NCBI RefSeq assembly: GCF_963966145.1
Contig: NC_091054.1
Location: forward strand, 19,592,001 to 19,656,000
Origin: Tenebrio molitor
Lineage: Eukaryota > Arthropoda > Insecta > Coleoptera > Tenebrionidae
DNA: 64,000 nucleotides
Direction: 5' to 3'
Part shown: piece after piece, positions 1 to 12,151 of the stretch
How the letters are laid out: each line of letters begins with the position of its first letter
How positions within the stretch are numbered: the first letter of the stretch is position 1
Notes under the pieces: model-generated
Database searches by the model: none
Seen by the model: only the letters and a program-made list of their open reading frames with translations
Told to the model about the DNA's origin: nothing
Position numbers and translations under genes: made by a program

Positions 1-1115
1 AACTGCACGCTGGTGTTCAGGGAACTTTAGCCGCGTTACGTCAAAATTTTTGGATAATTTCTCCACGCAGTGTGGTACGCAAGATTTTGCACCAGTGTTT
101 GCAATGTTTTAAAGTCAAACCAAGCGTTATGTATCCTATTATGGGTAATTTGCCCAAATCCCGTGTCGAACCAACCAGACCATTTTCAATCAGTGGCGTA
201 GATTATGCCGGGCCTATTTACATCAAGGAATGTCGTGGTCGCAGTAAGCGTACTGTGAAGGCATATATTTGCGTCTTTGTCTGTTTTTCAACTAAAGCCG
301 TTCATTTAGAACTAGTTGGTGACTTAACGACTCAAACCTTTTTGAATGCGCTAAAACGCTTCATATCAAGACGTGGTCATGTGTACCATCTTTATTCGGA
401 CAATGCTACAAATTTCGTTGGCGCCAATAGAGAATTACTGGAACTAAGAACATTTCTAAAGTCAGCTTCATTTAGTCAAATTACAGAAAATCTGGCTAAT
501 AAGGGTATCTCGTGGCATTTCATTCCCCCCAGATCCCCGCACATGGGCGGTATTTGGGAAATAAACGTAAAATCCATTAAAGGTCATTTAAAGAGAACAA
601 TTGGAGAAGTCGTGCTTTCCTACGAAGAATTGTATACCCTGTTAACAAGAATTGAAGCAGTCCTAAACTCCAGACCCTTGTGTCCCTTGAGTAACGATCC
701 TAATGACCTTAATCCCATAACCCCTGGTCACTTCCTCATCGGAGAGCCATTAACTTCTATAAGCGAAAGAGATCTTACGACGACGAGGATCAACCGATTG
801 ACGCAATGGCAAAGAGTGGAACAGATGAGGCAGCACTTTTGGCACCGCTGGCAAAGGGAGTACCTTGTTCAAAACATCAATCGTTCCAAGCAGCTCCGTG
901 GTTCCGGTTCCAGACCGTCTACCCCCGCCTTGGAAGTTGGTTCCATGGTGATTCTAGTTGAGGACAACACGCCGCCACTACAATGGAAATTGGGACGCAT
1001 CGTAGAACTTCATCCCGGAAGTGACGGTGTTGTGCGCGTAGTGTCCGTAAAGACTGTCAATGGCATCTTCAAAAGAGCCACGCGAAAGGTGTGCGTTCTG
1101 CCAGCGAATGAATAG
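1..1115 (+). CDS. BEL/Pao-type LTR retrotransposon pol, integrase end (partial)
   Basis: This is the C-terminal end of a retrotransposon polyprotein. The frame (codons from base 3) is open to the left edge, so the 5' part lies outside the window. A zinc-binding integrase N-domain is visible (HAGVQG near the start, then CLQC). The integrase core follows, with acidic residues in GVDYAGP, YSDNATNF and HMGGIWE (the D,D,E triad). A C-terminal DUF5641-like domain (PLQWKLGRI, PGSDGVVRVV) ends at a TAG stop. The DUF5641 tail and the order are typical of BEL/Pao elements. The integrase inserts the cDNA copy into the genome. No frameshift or stop is seen in the visible 371 codons, so the insertion may be young. 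The LTR follows 190 bp downstream. Confidence 0.9.
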   Translation, partial: LHAGVQGTLAALRQNFWIISPRSVVRKILHQCLQCFKVKPSVMYPIMGNLPKSRVEPTRPFSISGVDYAGPIYIKECRGRSKRTVKAYICVFVCFSTKAVHLELVGDLTTQTFLNALKRFISRRGHVYHLYSDNATNFVGANRELLELRTFLKSASFSQITENLANKGISWHFIPPRSPHMGGIWEINVKSIKGHLKRTIGEVVLSYEELYTLLTRIEAVLNSRPLCPLSNDPNDLNPITPGHFLIGEPLTSISERDLTTTRINRLTQWQRVEQMRQHFWHRWQREYLVQNINRSKQLRGSGSRPSTPALEVGSMVILVEDNTPPLQWKLGRIVELHPGSDGVVRVVSVKTVNGIFKRATRKVCVLPANE

Positions 1116-1307
1116 ACTATGTTTGTATCGTGTAAATATTTGTTATAATTATGCATTAACCCTTTTTTTTACAATTGACTTCAATGTTTGTATTTTTTAA
1201 TGTTTTTTGTCATGTTTATTATGTAACAATCCTTTTTCTAATAACCATGTTCGATCTTTGCTAATTCCAATATTTTTGAAGTCCGTGCCTTCAAGGGGGG
1301 CGGTATA

Positions 1308-1561
1308 TGTACAAAATAATGTAATTTTGAATGTTATTGTTAGAAAGAGGTACTGTAGCAGGTAGTCCTGCCTACTTTCTTTGTGAGAGGGGTGAAATCA
1401 CCCACCCTTATTTAAGTCGAGATATAGCGGTAAAAACCAGAGTCTACCACTATCCTTGGTACTTAACACTTGTACATCAACATTTTGTCATACAATAAAG
1501 TTTTTAAGTAGTTATACAAAGACGACTATATCATTTGAACGGCTAATATCACCACCCAACA
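1308..1561 (+). repeat. Putative 3' LTR of the BEL/Pao element
   Basis: A purine-rich tract (AAGGGGGGCGG, 1293-1303) precedes a TG start at 1308, and the likely CA end is at 1561. Inside are a TATA-like TATTTAAG at about 1410 and an AATAAAG poly(A) signal at about 1494. The 5' LTR lies outside the window, so the ends are inferred from the TG...CA rule and the tract only. Confidence 0.55.
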
Positions 1562-2261
1562 GTGATTAATCGTTCAATAATAAAATGTTTTTTTTAATTA
1601 TTCCTTGTTAAATAAACCCTTATCTTCCTCCGAGAGAGGCAAATATTATCCAACATTTTACTCGACACATTTACGAAGTTACAACATAACAAGACTGCTT
1701 ATTGTGCTCGAAACTGTGTAAGATCCTTATTTTATAAACCAGCGGTTCGTTGTAGGACGATACAAGGATACAAGTAAGTACTCCACAAAAGAGAACTTGA
1801 GCAACTACTTTCTTAAAGAGGGAGATCCGTCGATCGTTTCATCGATTGTTTTGAGTATGCAGTTACAAGACTAGGCTATTCTTTGAATTGAGAAATTTGA
1901 CTTCCAAGTGTTTTAAATTCGTTCGAAATTTACATAAACTGACTTCATGAATTTATTATCACAAGGTAAATGAACGTCGCGCAAACAGGACAAATTTACA
2001 GTAGGACATTAAACGAGTACCTGTTCAAAGAATACAGTTTAAATTTCGAAATAAGTTGCAGAAATGTATTGTTAGCACCGTATCGATTTCTATTAAAACA
2101 CATACGAGGGTGTTTTGGCTATTTGTTGTGCCTGATGTAAACGACCTTGAAACATTAACAAATTTTACAGTTTATTTGGATAAACTGTGTACAAAAGGAA
2201 ATAGTAAAAGACGTACGGCAAGCTGCATATTGCGGAATCTTTTTCAACCGTATCGTTGATA
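1562..2261. other. Intergenic, nothing recognised
   Basis: AT-rich sequence with short chance reading frames only. I see no domain, repeat pair or RNA gene. Confidence 0.5.
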
Positions 2262-2263
2262 TA

Positions 2264-2791
2264 CGAGGGATGATTGATACGTACTCTTGTTGGTCAAAAA
2301 GCAAAAAAAAATTTTTTTAACTCGATTTATTTTTCAATATGACCTCTTGTAGCTCGATACACTTAACCCAATGACATTCTAACTCTTTCAAGCCCTCTAA
2401 AAAATAGGATCTGTCAAACTGCGAATTAGGCTTCAGTTTCGACCTGACCTCGTTCGTGCGAATCTCTTTCCACCGAGACATTTTTTCATATTTGGAAACA
2501 GGAAGAAGTCGCAGGAGGCTAAATCTGGAGAATACGGTGGATGTGGTAGCAGTTCGTAGCCTAATTCGACCAATTTCGCTGCGGCAACGAGGGATCGGTG
2601 TACCGGTACATTGTCTTGGTGGAACAGCACTTTCTTCTTTACCCCGTGGGACGGTTTTTTCTTCTATGCATCGCAAAATCTGCCCAATAATTGAGTATTA
2701 TACTGCCCTGTGATCGTGCTTCCCTTTTCCAAATAGTGGCGCTATTTGACTTCAAACACGGGTAATTATCATTATTATCAATCACCCCTCG
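2264..2791 (-). mobile_element. Internally deleted mariner element
   Basis: Matching inverted ends (CGAGGGATGATTGATAC at 2264; CGAGGGGTGATTGATA on the minus strand ending at 2791) are flanked by TA on both sides. The minus strand encodes the C-terminal half of a mariner transposase. HQDNVPVHRS (catalytic D) and PHPPYSPDLASCDFFLFP (third catalytic position) are in the frame of 2433-2630. The C-terminus (FLEGLKELECHWVKCIEL) lies in the frame of 2317-2676, so a frameshift separates them. The N-terminal DNA-binding half is absent: only about 100 bp separate the right end from the HQDN block. At 528 bp, against about 1.3 kb for a full element, it cannot be autonomous. Confidence 0.88.
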
Positions 2792-2793
2792 TA

Positions 2794-3425
2794 TCTTACG
2801 CAGACCAGAAGTGCAAAATTATCACTTATCTATCAGACACGTACACATCCAGTGCGTAAAGATCTAAGGTCGTGAATAGTTGGTGCGATTCTTCGCTCTT
2901 CAATAGAAGACTGCCAAAATATTTTAAATCATCTGAGCAATAGTGCTGCTTCTGTGGCTAGAATTCACGGAGGTGTTAAAATAAAGAACAAGGAAATTTT
3001 AGAAATCACTTTTATTTTTTTGTGTGGATTAGAGCGTTTGTTGTAATCTACCCTTGACTCTTTTTTTTGTTCAATAAACGATTCTGTTCTATTCCTGTAA
3101 CCTTTGTGGTATCCACACCTTCACTATCGGGCATTCTTCAGTGACAGTTTTTTGACAATGAAAAAATGTCCATTTAATTCTTCTTCCACTGAAAAAATCA
3201 ACCATTGGAATAAATGAAATGCTCACTGCGTGAAACAGTAAAAATAAATTTTGAGAAGTTGCTTCAACACCAGAGAAGGTGTGTGAGTGGGGTAGAGTTG
3301 ACATTTGTATGACATTTCATATGCGTGGATTTGATTTTTTTTTTATATTGGGTGATTCAAAATGATTGTGGATAAGTAAACTCTGCATACAGTGCCTTTT
3401 TTTTAACGCTGGCCATAGGGATTTG
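2794..3425. other. Intergenic, nothing recognised
   Basis: No gene or paired repeat was found. There are A/T homopolymer runs and chance frames only. Confidence 0.5.
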
Positions 3426-3522
3426 TACTGGGTGCCCCAAAATCCGCGGAACAACTCAATGGGGCAATGTCAACTCATATTAGAAAATAATGAGAAAAAT
3501 AATTAAAAAATTCTATACCTAT

Positions 3523-4606
3523 ATACCATTCACGATGTTTTGGCATAAGGGGAGGCCATGGAAAAAGTGCATTTAAGTTGGCAGTAAAGCTGTCTGTTGA
3601 ATTAGGTTATGTTTTTCTAAGTTTGAGGTTATAAACTGCGTCATTGTCTAGTGCATTGTTGTCAGTTTTACTAGTTTACAATAGAACAATACTCACACAT
3701 TTTTAATCCATTTTAACAAAACAGGAAACTGACTTGAACAAACTACAGAATAGTAAGGGCCGGGACCGAAAGACAAAGTGACTCCTGTCAATTTATGCAC
3801 CACTTAGATAACCCATTTATACAGTATCTTAACCAACGAATTAGTAACTTCTCACCGAATTTTTCATGTTAACCAAAACGTTCCTAGAACTAGATTGTAT
3901 AAAACCTTGTACCTACTTATTAAGCCTTACATTATTCGAATCTTTCTGCAAAATATTTACACACCCATCGTCCATGACAAAAAAGAACAAAACTATTCAA
4001 CTTCCATAATTTCATTAGAAAATTCTGAATCATCATTACCTGCATGAAAATCCCAATCAAATTCCGAGTCAGATTCTCCTAATGAAATTATTATTAAAGG
4101 AAGAACGTTTTCAAATGAAAGATTTCCCATTAATTTTGCCCAATCTTCCAAAATAAGTTCTTTACAATATCTACAAAAATGTTGGCAAATTTCAGGAGTA
4201 CATTTCAAAATAGGCTCAAGCCACTCATTCACAACTCTATGGCGAAGTTATAATAGGTCTTACAAAACCCCTGTGCCATTTCAATTGGGTCGTTGTTTCT
4301 TCCTTCACTATCCGTGCTACATATTTATCTTGTACTCACCTACGATTCAATTTATACATAAAAAGAACTTGACTTCACTGTAACTTACTGAAAATATGTT
4401 CTGCAGTCTAATATAAACACCATCAATACGTTTTAATGGCGCTTAATTATGATTACGGTAAATTCGGCAACATGTTACGTTCATTTTGATAGGTCCGCAT
4501 GTCAGGCACTTTAGTGACAGCAGACATGACAGAAATCAAACATGTATCCAACTTTAAAAAATGAAATCATAGCCTCCCCTTATGCCAAAACATCGTGAAT
4601 GGCATA
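3523..4606. mobile_element. 1.1-kb TIR element
   Basis: Ends share CCATTCACGATGTTTTGGCA followed by TAAGGGGAGGC (left from about 3527, right as the reverse complement to about 4602), next to TATA at both sides. The interior holds a possible transposase tail on the minus strand (3993-4232). Confidence 0.7.
3993..4232 (-). pseudogene. Possible Tc1/mariner-type transposase C-terminus
   Basis: This is a 79-codon minus-strand frame with an aromatic/acidic tail (CRYCKELILEDWAKLM, then LIIISLGESDSEFDWDF). An isoleucine-rich strand followed by a Ser/Asp/Glu tail is what several Tc1-like transposases have at the C-terminus, and the frame sits inside a TIR element. The resemblance comes from memory of the family and is weak; no catalytic motif is present. 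Confidence 0.3.
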
Positions 4607-4983
4607 TACAGTGCATTCACTTTTGTTTTAGACCAGAGTAGGCTATGGAAATTTGGCAAGTTGTATGGTAAGACTGTGGCTGAATGACAATATACATCAT
4701 GTATAATATTTGAGGTTACACTTTCTTGAGTTTCTTGTCACAATTCATGACCATGTAGCCAAGCATTATCATTTTCCAATTAACTACATAGTTTCGAGGA
4801 CTCAATAATGTGTGTATTTAGTGATAAATGTAAATAGTGCACAAATTTAAAACTAATTTACCTTAATTTGACACTGGCAATTCGAACAATTTTGATTTTG
4901 TTATTTTGACATAGCCCCGATACCAACATCTAAAAAAATTAAAATAGCCTACTCTGGTCTAAAACAAAAATGAATGTATTATA
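4607..4983. mobile_element. About 375-bp MITE abutting the previous element
   Basis: The ends share TTTTGTTTTAGACCAGAGTA followed by GGCTAT (left from about 4621, right as the reverse complement from about 4944 to 4970), preceded by related CATTCA blocks. It begins where the 3523-4606 element ends. There is no coding sequence. Confidence 0.7.
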
Positions 4984-5140
4984 ATAGATTTGAAGATATG
5001 GGGGCTCAAAAAGTGCAGCTTTGATCTCGTTTATTTTAAATATTATAAAAGATTTTTACTATTTGTCTTTTACTAGCCAGTGGAATAATAATTCTGAAGG
5101 ATTGTGATCAGGTTTGCAATTATTTACTTCATTATTTCCA

Positions 5141-7398
5141 GCAAAATTTTCGCACTATTTTCAGTTTTTCCTCAGTATCTCTTAAGATATGAGTCTAACA
5201 GAAAGAGTTGAAGTTATCTTTTTTAAACTAGATTAAATTCACTTCAATTTGAGGCCTAAGCAAACTTTGTGCGTCCAGCAGTTTCCGAGATACAGCTCTT
5301 CAAAAATTGGGTATTTTTTCCAAGAAGTGAAATTTTTTTGTTTATTTCTCTTTTTTTATTAAATATCGAAAAATTTCTCGCCCCATGAGAAAAGTCTAGG
5401 GCAATGAACTTGAAGCGCATTTATTTAGCTATAAACTGAGATCTGATGGGCAGCTGCAAGTCCAATGCTTCTCTAAAAAGTGGCATTTAACCGAAAACCT
5501 CGAAAAAGGGAATTTGGGAAAAATAAATGAAAACAAGTTTTCAACGCATCAAACATCACGTATAGGGCCTAAACCGATCAAATAAGTAATTTTAACGTAA
5601 TTTAGTATGTGTGGTTAACAACTTGAAGGGAGTCTGTGAAGTCGGTGGAGAAATACTGCCCTCAGCGCCAGACTTGTTCTGATTGTATGGAAAATCATCA
5701 ACTACCCCAAGTATGCTCCTTTGGAACGGGTTCATTAAGCAGGTGACAAGTGGTCTTGATTTTTATGGCTCAAAAATTATTTTCCTCTCATTTATTCGCA
5801 CCCCACCTACTGATTACGATACAGTGTTCATATCACCTTTTGAAGCCAGTGTGAGAAATAAAGGTCATTTTCAAAAAACCTGCTTCGTTACTTTTGATCA
5901 ACCACTGTTCTTTAAGGCCAAAGGTATTGTTGAGGGTGGCCAACATTCTGAGTTAAGCTGCGTGGTTGTGAGGCTTGGAGAGTTCCATCTCCTTATGTCA
6001 TTCATGGGTTGTATCGGTGCAATAATGGCAGGGAGTTGCTTGAAGGCGCTATTTATGACTATTTATACAGAGCACAGGCCTGGACAAGATGCTGAATGGT
6101 CATGCCTATTCACGAGCTCTACGAGCACACATTTTGACTAATCTGATATTGGCTGGCATTATTTTGGATGAAGTAGACTTGACTGGGAAAGAAAGAGCCG
6201 AAACTGAGAGTGAAAGGTCTCTCATCTTGTTTGTAAAGGAAAATAGGACTTATCAAAGCCTAAGAGCCAAATTAAAAACTGCATTGCATAATTTGGAAGG
6301 TAATCAAAGCTGTGGGACCAATATTTTCACACCTCTACTCCCGTAAAACTATTCATCCAGGCAGAGCGTCAGGGTGATTAAGAACCTTCACCTCTATACT
6401 ATCGATAAAATGCTACCTTGTTTTCATTCAGTTGGTCACTATTTCTTCACAAAGAGTGCTCACTTATATTTGCAAGATATGATGGCTCTAGAACAGCGGA
6501 TGGATCCAACTGAGTTTAGGATATTCATAGAACAAAATTTTACAATCCGCCGATCCGATAAATTTTAGCCCGGCCTATGGTCAGATTTGATTGCTGATGT
6601 GGTTTATGAAAAGCTACGGTGGATTGGCACATGTGCGTGGAATCTTCAGCAGTAAGCTAGCACAGTGGACCGTAAAAATGGGGTTCATGGTACACATACT
6701 TGTATATGCCAGGACATGTACCCGCCGGAGCTCAAATTAAAGCGCGCCAATGAATAAAAGGAAAATAATTCTTGGTCGATCAAAATTAAGACCACTTGTC
6801 ACCTGCTCCATGAACCCGTTCCAAACGAGCATACTTGGGGTGTTCGATGATTTTCCATACAATCAGAACCAGAACAAGTCTGGCGCTGAGGGCAGTATTT
6901 CTCCACGAACTTCACAGACTCTCTTCAAGTTGTTAACCACACATACTAAATTAAGTTAAAATAACTTATTTGATCGGCTATACGTGAAGTTTGATGAGCT
7001 GAAAATTTGTTTTCATTTATTTTTCCCAAATCTTTCGAGGTTTTCGCCTATATGCCACTTTTGAGAGAAGCATTGGACCTGCAGCTGCCCGTCAGATCTC
7101 AGTTTAAAGCTAAATAAATACACTTCAAGTTCATTGCCCATGACTTTTCTCATGGGACGAGTATTTTTGACGATATTTAATAAAATAAGAGACGTAACCA
7201 AACAATTTTCACTTCTTGGAAAAAATACCCAATTTTTGAAGAGCTCTATCTTGGAAACTGCTGCATGCACCAAGTTCGCTTGGGCCTCAAACTGTAGCTA
7301 ATTTAATCTAGTTTAAAAAAGATAACTTCAACTTTTTCTGTGAGACTCATATCTTAGGAGATATTGAGCAAAAACTGAAAATAGTGCAAACATTTTGC
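5141..7398. mobile_element. Transposon with about 630-bp terminal inverted repeats
   Basis: The left arm (5141 to about 5770) and right arm (about 6780 to 7398) are imperfect inverted copies over their whole length. For example, GCAAAATTTTCGCACTATTT at 5141 pairs with the sequence ending at 7398, and GTGACAAGTGGTCTTGAT (5743) pairs with 6782-6800. The centre of about 1 kb carries a broken gene (5790-6690). Arms this long suggest a foldback-like or long-TIR DNA transposon. Confidence 0.75.
5790..6690 (+). pseudogene. Broken gene of a repetitive insect protein family in the long-TIR transposon
   Basis: Three successive frames make one decayed protein. The first (about 5800-6085) has PPTDYDTVF, KTCFVTFDQPLFFKAKGI and VVRLGEFHLLMSFMGCIGAI. 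After a frameshift near 6085-6090 the second has KMLNGHAYSRALRAHILT. The third (6374-6568) has IKNLHLYTIDKMLPCF and TIRRSDKF, then an in-frame TAG where the family has W, then PGLWSDLI. A further block (KSYGGLAHVRGIF) runs to about 6690. I recall this family as a multi-copy, uncharacterised repeat protein of arthropods and cnidarians; its function is unknown to me. The frameshifts and stop make this copy inactive. Confidence 0.6.
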
Positions 7399-7828
7399 TC
7401 TTCTTTGGCTACCACGCAGCGCGCACAAGTCGTTCGAAGTTGCAAATTTGGTGTTTTACTCTTGGCTGAGATCCAAACAACATATTAAAAAATCAGAACT
7501 ACATGACCTTTTGCAAGGTCGGATCCTTTTTTATGTTTATATTGACTGGACTATAAAAACCGTGTATGTATATCTAATTAGCAAAATTTTTCAGGAGACA
7601 CATAAAACTGTTTCAAATCCTATTTTTTTGGCGCTTATTCTTACACAACGACAGAGGCGACATTGCCGACATACGAGATTTTAATAGCAGTTGAAAATCA
7701 CAGTTTAACTTTAAAAAACGTTAAAAACAAAAAAATCTAGAAAATAGGACACAAGGTTTTTAAAAAAAGCCGACGGTTTGCATACTATTAGGATACATAG
7801 AATATTTTTAAATGTTGCCACATTAACG

Positions 7829-7967
7829 GCCGTATTCACCAACGCCAGTTAACGTTAACTGTAGGTTAAAATGCTTCGTTACTTTAGTTACCTATTGTTG
7901 TAAGAATGTTTTCGTATATGTATTTTAACCTACAGTTAACTTTAACTGGCGTTGGTGAATACGGGCC
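7829..7967. mobile_element. 140-bp MITE
   Basis: CGTATTCACCAACGCCAGTT plus AA(C/A)GTTAACTGTAGGTTAAAAT is repeated in inverse at the two ends, leaving about 45 bp of loop. GGCC-type tips next to TTA on each side suggest a PIF/Harbinger-like (3-bp target) MITE. Confidence 0.75.
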
Positions 7968-8098
7968 TTAGTGTAACAAATAGGTGCACATCTTCTACAA
8001 AAATGAAGGTTGTTTTTTTAAACATTTTTACATGATATTTTAATGACTAGTTAACAACGTACTGCAAAGTTGTTCCGCGAATTTTGGGGCACCCAGTA

Positions 8099-9467
8099 TG
8101 CTAAAAAGTCTGTTAATAATTTTTTTAGTAGAAATTTTCAAGTGAAATTTGGCAGGATATTAGATTAGTATTTTATACATCAATTTCAGTTTGGCCCATG
8201 GTACAAAACAAAATAATCACGGAATTAGAGCAAAAATAAATTTATTAAATTTACCACGTGGCTTGCCAAGTCGGCTGAAATAATGTAAACTCAACAAACG
8301 TCAAACAGTAATCATTTTCAATGGACGCCTTTTCAAATAAAGAAATGATTGAATGGGAGGGATAGACTGAAAAATGTGCAGTTTTATTTCATAAACATAG
8401 AACACAGGAAATCATAATTATGGACGTTCTATACTCGACAGGCGGCTACTTTATCAATTATTATGAAGCAGTGTTACGAGTTCTATTCACACATGCCTTC
8501 ATGCTTGTGTTACTAAGTGCACTTCTACTATTTATGGTGATTTCAAGAATTTATCACGTTAAGTATTTCCAGTCATCTCTGCGCAAAAGTGATTTGGATT
8601 TTTTATAGTATCTATCCATCCATCCATTACAGTATTCATCTCCACTTTAGTATGTGCTAGTTTAAAATATCTTTTTAAGTCAAATTTAAACGACCAATTC
8701 TTACTTTTTATTAGATACAAAACATTTTTCAAACGTAATACCGGGATATTAAAAATTATCTTGGGCAAAGGTGGTCATGGATTGGAAAACGTCCGTCTCA
8801 AGTTATTTCGTGTGACGGTTTCTTTGATACCAGCACCTTTTTTATAAGTCACATAGCCAGTTTCGCGAAACACACCAACACAATTTATAAGGCATGCATA
8901 TGAATCCTTCGGCATCAATTGAAAATTACAGCATTAACAATTTCATAGGCATTTAATTTAGATAAATGTACAGTATTATCTTTAAACGTGCTTGTGTTAC
9001 AAGTTGTGATGTTCAAAGGTCACAGTGCCAAGCAGGTGTACTAAGTGTGCCCCACACAGGGGCGACCAAGCGCCGCCACTATTTTCGCTTGACACAAAAA
9101 AAAAACAATTCCAAGTTTAATAATCAAATACCTACGGATCACACGACACAGCAAATTACACAATGCCAAGGAATGTACTCCCGGAATCTAGGTCGATTTT
9201 TTTATATTTTGTAGTTCAGTACAGAGTATAAAGCCTTACAAAAAATTACTGGATTAGAGGCACATTTAATAAAGAGTAAAATTATCCCCTGAATACCAGG
9301 GTTTTTCGTTTTCACTTATAACTCAAAACTTTGGCTGTGCTTAGTAATAATCAAAATGGTTTCGTAACAGACAACTTACGAAAACCCTTTTATTATTATT
9401 AATTTGCGGAACACAAGTATGAGCCTGTTTTGTTCCCAGAAATTTTCTCAGCAAGCTTTAGTATTGG
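8099..9467. other. Intergenic, nothing recognised
   Basis: AT-rich with short chance frames (8420-8608, 8966-9214) lacking any recognisable motif. No paired repeat was seen. Confidence 0.5.
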
Positions 9468-9469
9468 TA

Positions 9470-9578
9470 CCGAGCGATCATTTAAAAAATAAATCGAGTT
9501 TGCTTTGGAGCCTATGCTATAGCATGGGTTGCCATAGGTAACACGCCGACTCGATTTATTTTTTAATTGATCGCACCG
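9470..9578. mobile_element. 109-bp MITE
   Basis: About 35-bp inverted ends (AAAAAATAAATCGAGT core) flank a short unique centre. TA lies on both sides (9468-9469, 9579-9580). Confidence 0.75.
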
Positions 9579-9580
9579 TA

Positions 9581-11865
9581 TTTATTTGAGTTATCACATG
9601 GTTCAAATAATTTTAACACATTCCCTTTCTTCGATGATAAAAAATTTGGCTTTCCACTCATTTGGAAAGGCACAGGGGGGCAAATATTAATTTTTACACA
9701 CCGCTTTTGACACTGCCAACAGACTTTCGTTACTCCAGAAAATTTAGAAAGGCAGCTCATTATTTGTTGCAATAAGTTGCATAAATCATCAAATAGGTAA
9801 ATATCTCACAAAAGTTAATATCACACTTTACCATACGCACGCCAATGCTAAAAATGTCAGTTAACGTTTAAGTAAAAGAAATATCTGATCGTATGGACCA
9901 AATTATTGTTGTGAAACATTTTTGGCTTACTGGACGGTTGCTGATTTTTACACCAACAAAAACTGAAACGTATGAATTTCATGATTTTGAGCAGTCTCAG
10001 CGAGCATCGTTCCGCTTCATTATTACTACGGGCGGTTAGTAGATTTCAAATCGCAGACTTATTAGTTATTATCAGTTTTTGGGTCCGTCACTGTTGGCAC
10101 TGTTTAACGTTTAAATTGCAATAAAGGACTTCTCAAAAATGTCTTGCCGCCGCAATAAGGACGTCAGTGAATTTGTAGTCGAATTCGCACCTTCATATCA
10201 AACGGACAAAACTTCTATAAAAATTGTAAACAGGGCAAAGAATCTTGTGAAATGCGCAAAGGTCGGACACCCCAGAACACAACAAAACATCACTGATCAT
10301 TTATGTTGAAGACTTGCGTTTAATTTTCTTTACATACAATAAAAATAAAATTATTTTGTTGTAACTGCAGATCAGTTCATTACACCACCATAAATTAAGA
10401 GTTTTGACTGTCTCACCAGAATTGTTTTGATTTTGCGTAAAACAGGTTAAATTTATCATCGTTCTCTACTATTCATTATCAAATTTCACCGAAAGGGTAC
10501 CTGGAATATCGCGGAAGAGCCGCATCGATTGTTGTATCTCTTTAATTGCGAAAATTTCGTGAACAGCTTACATAAATTATTACATCCTCCTTCACAGAGT
10601 TTAGTCAGGGAACGCATCTTCTGTTTTATAAAACAATATTTATTAAGAATTTAAACAGCCGATTTCAAGAGTAACATCGATCTGTAAAAACCTCCTGTTT
10701 TGTGTTTTTTGTATTTTCCTCTCTTTCTTGTGAATTGTACTGTCTTATAAATTAATAAAGAGCAAAAAATCAGTACGTTGATTCTTACTTAAAATGCGAA
10801 CGTGCAGTGGCGAATCATTCTGAATTATAATAACGTAAACCTGATGCGAGATGTGTCGGTTACGGCGCTAAATAAATTCCCTTATGTGTACGAACATGTA
10901 AGAGCCTTCAAACACACATTTGAGTTGGCAGAAATAATAAATTAAATCATCAACAAACATTCACTCTCATTTCACAGACTTGACGATGGACTAGGTATTT
11001 TGCCAAAAATCGTACAAAGTTAAAAGTCAGATAATCAGGTTTCACAGTCTTAGAGACTTGAAAGAAATTCAAAGATCTTCACCTTGAACTGTTAAATTTC
11101 AGCCAGAGGACTAGAATGTTCTGGAATTGAGAAATGAGAATTTTCGTCCACTGGAGTTACGACAAGAATTACAAGAAATGAAGGCTGGTCGAAAAGACCG
11201 TTTCTAATTAAAATACTCGCGTAGGTAAATAATAATCCATTTCACTTTTATTTGTATCGTTTTGTATTTAAATCTTGGCACAAATTCAGTTTGGCGATCA
11301 TGTTAAAATTTATAGGTGTAACCACCAGTGACAGTTGTTAAACACTACTCATAACAAGGACGTTAAGAAATTTGGAAGAGTTTCAATGTTTTCAACAGCT
11401 CAACGAGATATATTTTTGTAAATGTACATTTACAGTTTTCCAAATCTTTTGTAAAAATTATCTGTTGTTGGAGAATTTACATTTTTATCAGAGAATATTT
11501 ATTTATCTTGTCTATAGTATGTACATAAAGTAGCTACATTTTTTATTTCAGAATATAAAAATATTTCATATAACATGTCAATTTTTATTGTTAATTGCAC
11601 ATATTTTGGTATTGTTTAGCTATGACGCCTTCCCTATTCCGATTATGACGTCGTGGACATTTTTTTAAATCGAACATTCTGTATATTGCGTAATTTTTAA
11701 ACCCATTATGAAAAAGAGATTTCAAAAATCTAGCTCACTTATGATCGGAAATTGATCAGTTGGGAGCTAATGACTTCTAAAAATAGTACAGTAATAATTT
11801 TTTAATAGGCTAGTATTACTTAGCAACATTTCTGTCATCTCAATGTAGATTTGTTAATTGTATCA
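9581..11865. other. Intergenic with one 56-codon frame
   Basis: The only frame that looks more than random is 10139-10309 (+), starting MSCRRNKDVSEF and ending TQQNITDHLC. It has a mixed composition unlike the AT-driven frames around it and an AATAAA about 30 bp downstream. I do not recognise it. The rest holds no clear gene or repeat pair. Confidence 0.35.
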
Positions 11866-12065
11866 GGTGTTCATTTAAATTTCTCATCAAAGTTGGAGTT
11901 GAAGAGTCGATTGTGAACGCACCACTCGTCAGCCTGCACATTAAAAACACAAACAACAAACAATACAAAAAGTGAGGTTAGATTTCAACAGCTTATCCGT
12001 AATCTGTGGTGTGTTCACAATCGACTCTTCAACGCCAACTTTGACGGGAAATTTAAATGAACACC
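11866..12065. mobile_element. 200-bp MITE
   Basis: GGTGTTCATTTAAATTTC at 11866 is inverted at 12065. The arms of about 55 bp include GAAGAGTCGATTGTGAACG. It is related to the next element, which shares CGATTGTGAACGCA. Confidence 0.75.
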
Positions 12066-12151
12066 AGATACATCTTGTACAAGAATTATCTGACGATGAT
12101 TCAGACCGAAGAATGGAGTTGAGTTCTGTCACAAATTAATAGACATAACGG

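Larger units (their letters stand above)
3426..8098. mobile_element. Outer element of a nested inverted-repeat cluster
   Basis: TACTGGGTGCCCCAAAAT at 3426 is answered by its reverse complement ending at 8098; the match runs about 30 bp (to CGCGGAACAACT) with one mismatch. Between these ends lie at least four further inverted-repeat elements (3523-4606, 4607-4983, 5141-7398, 7829-7967). The 3426/8098 ends look like the oldest element, later inflated by insertions. The unique outer parts carry no recognisable gene. Confidence 0.6.
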
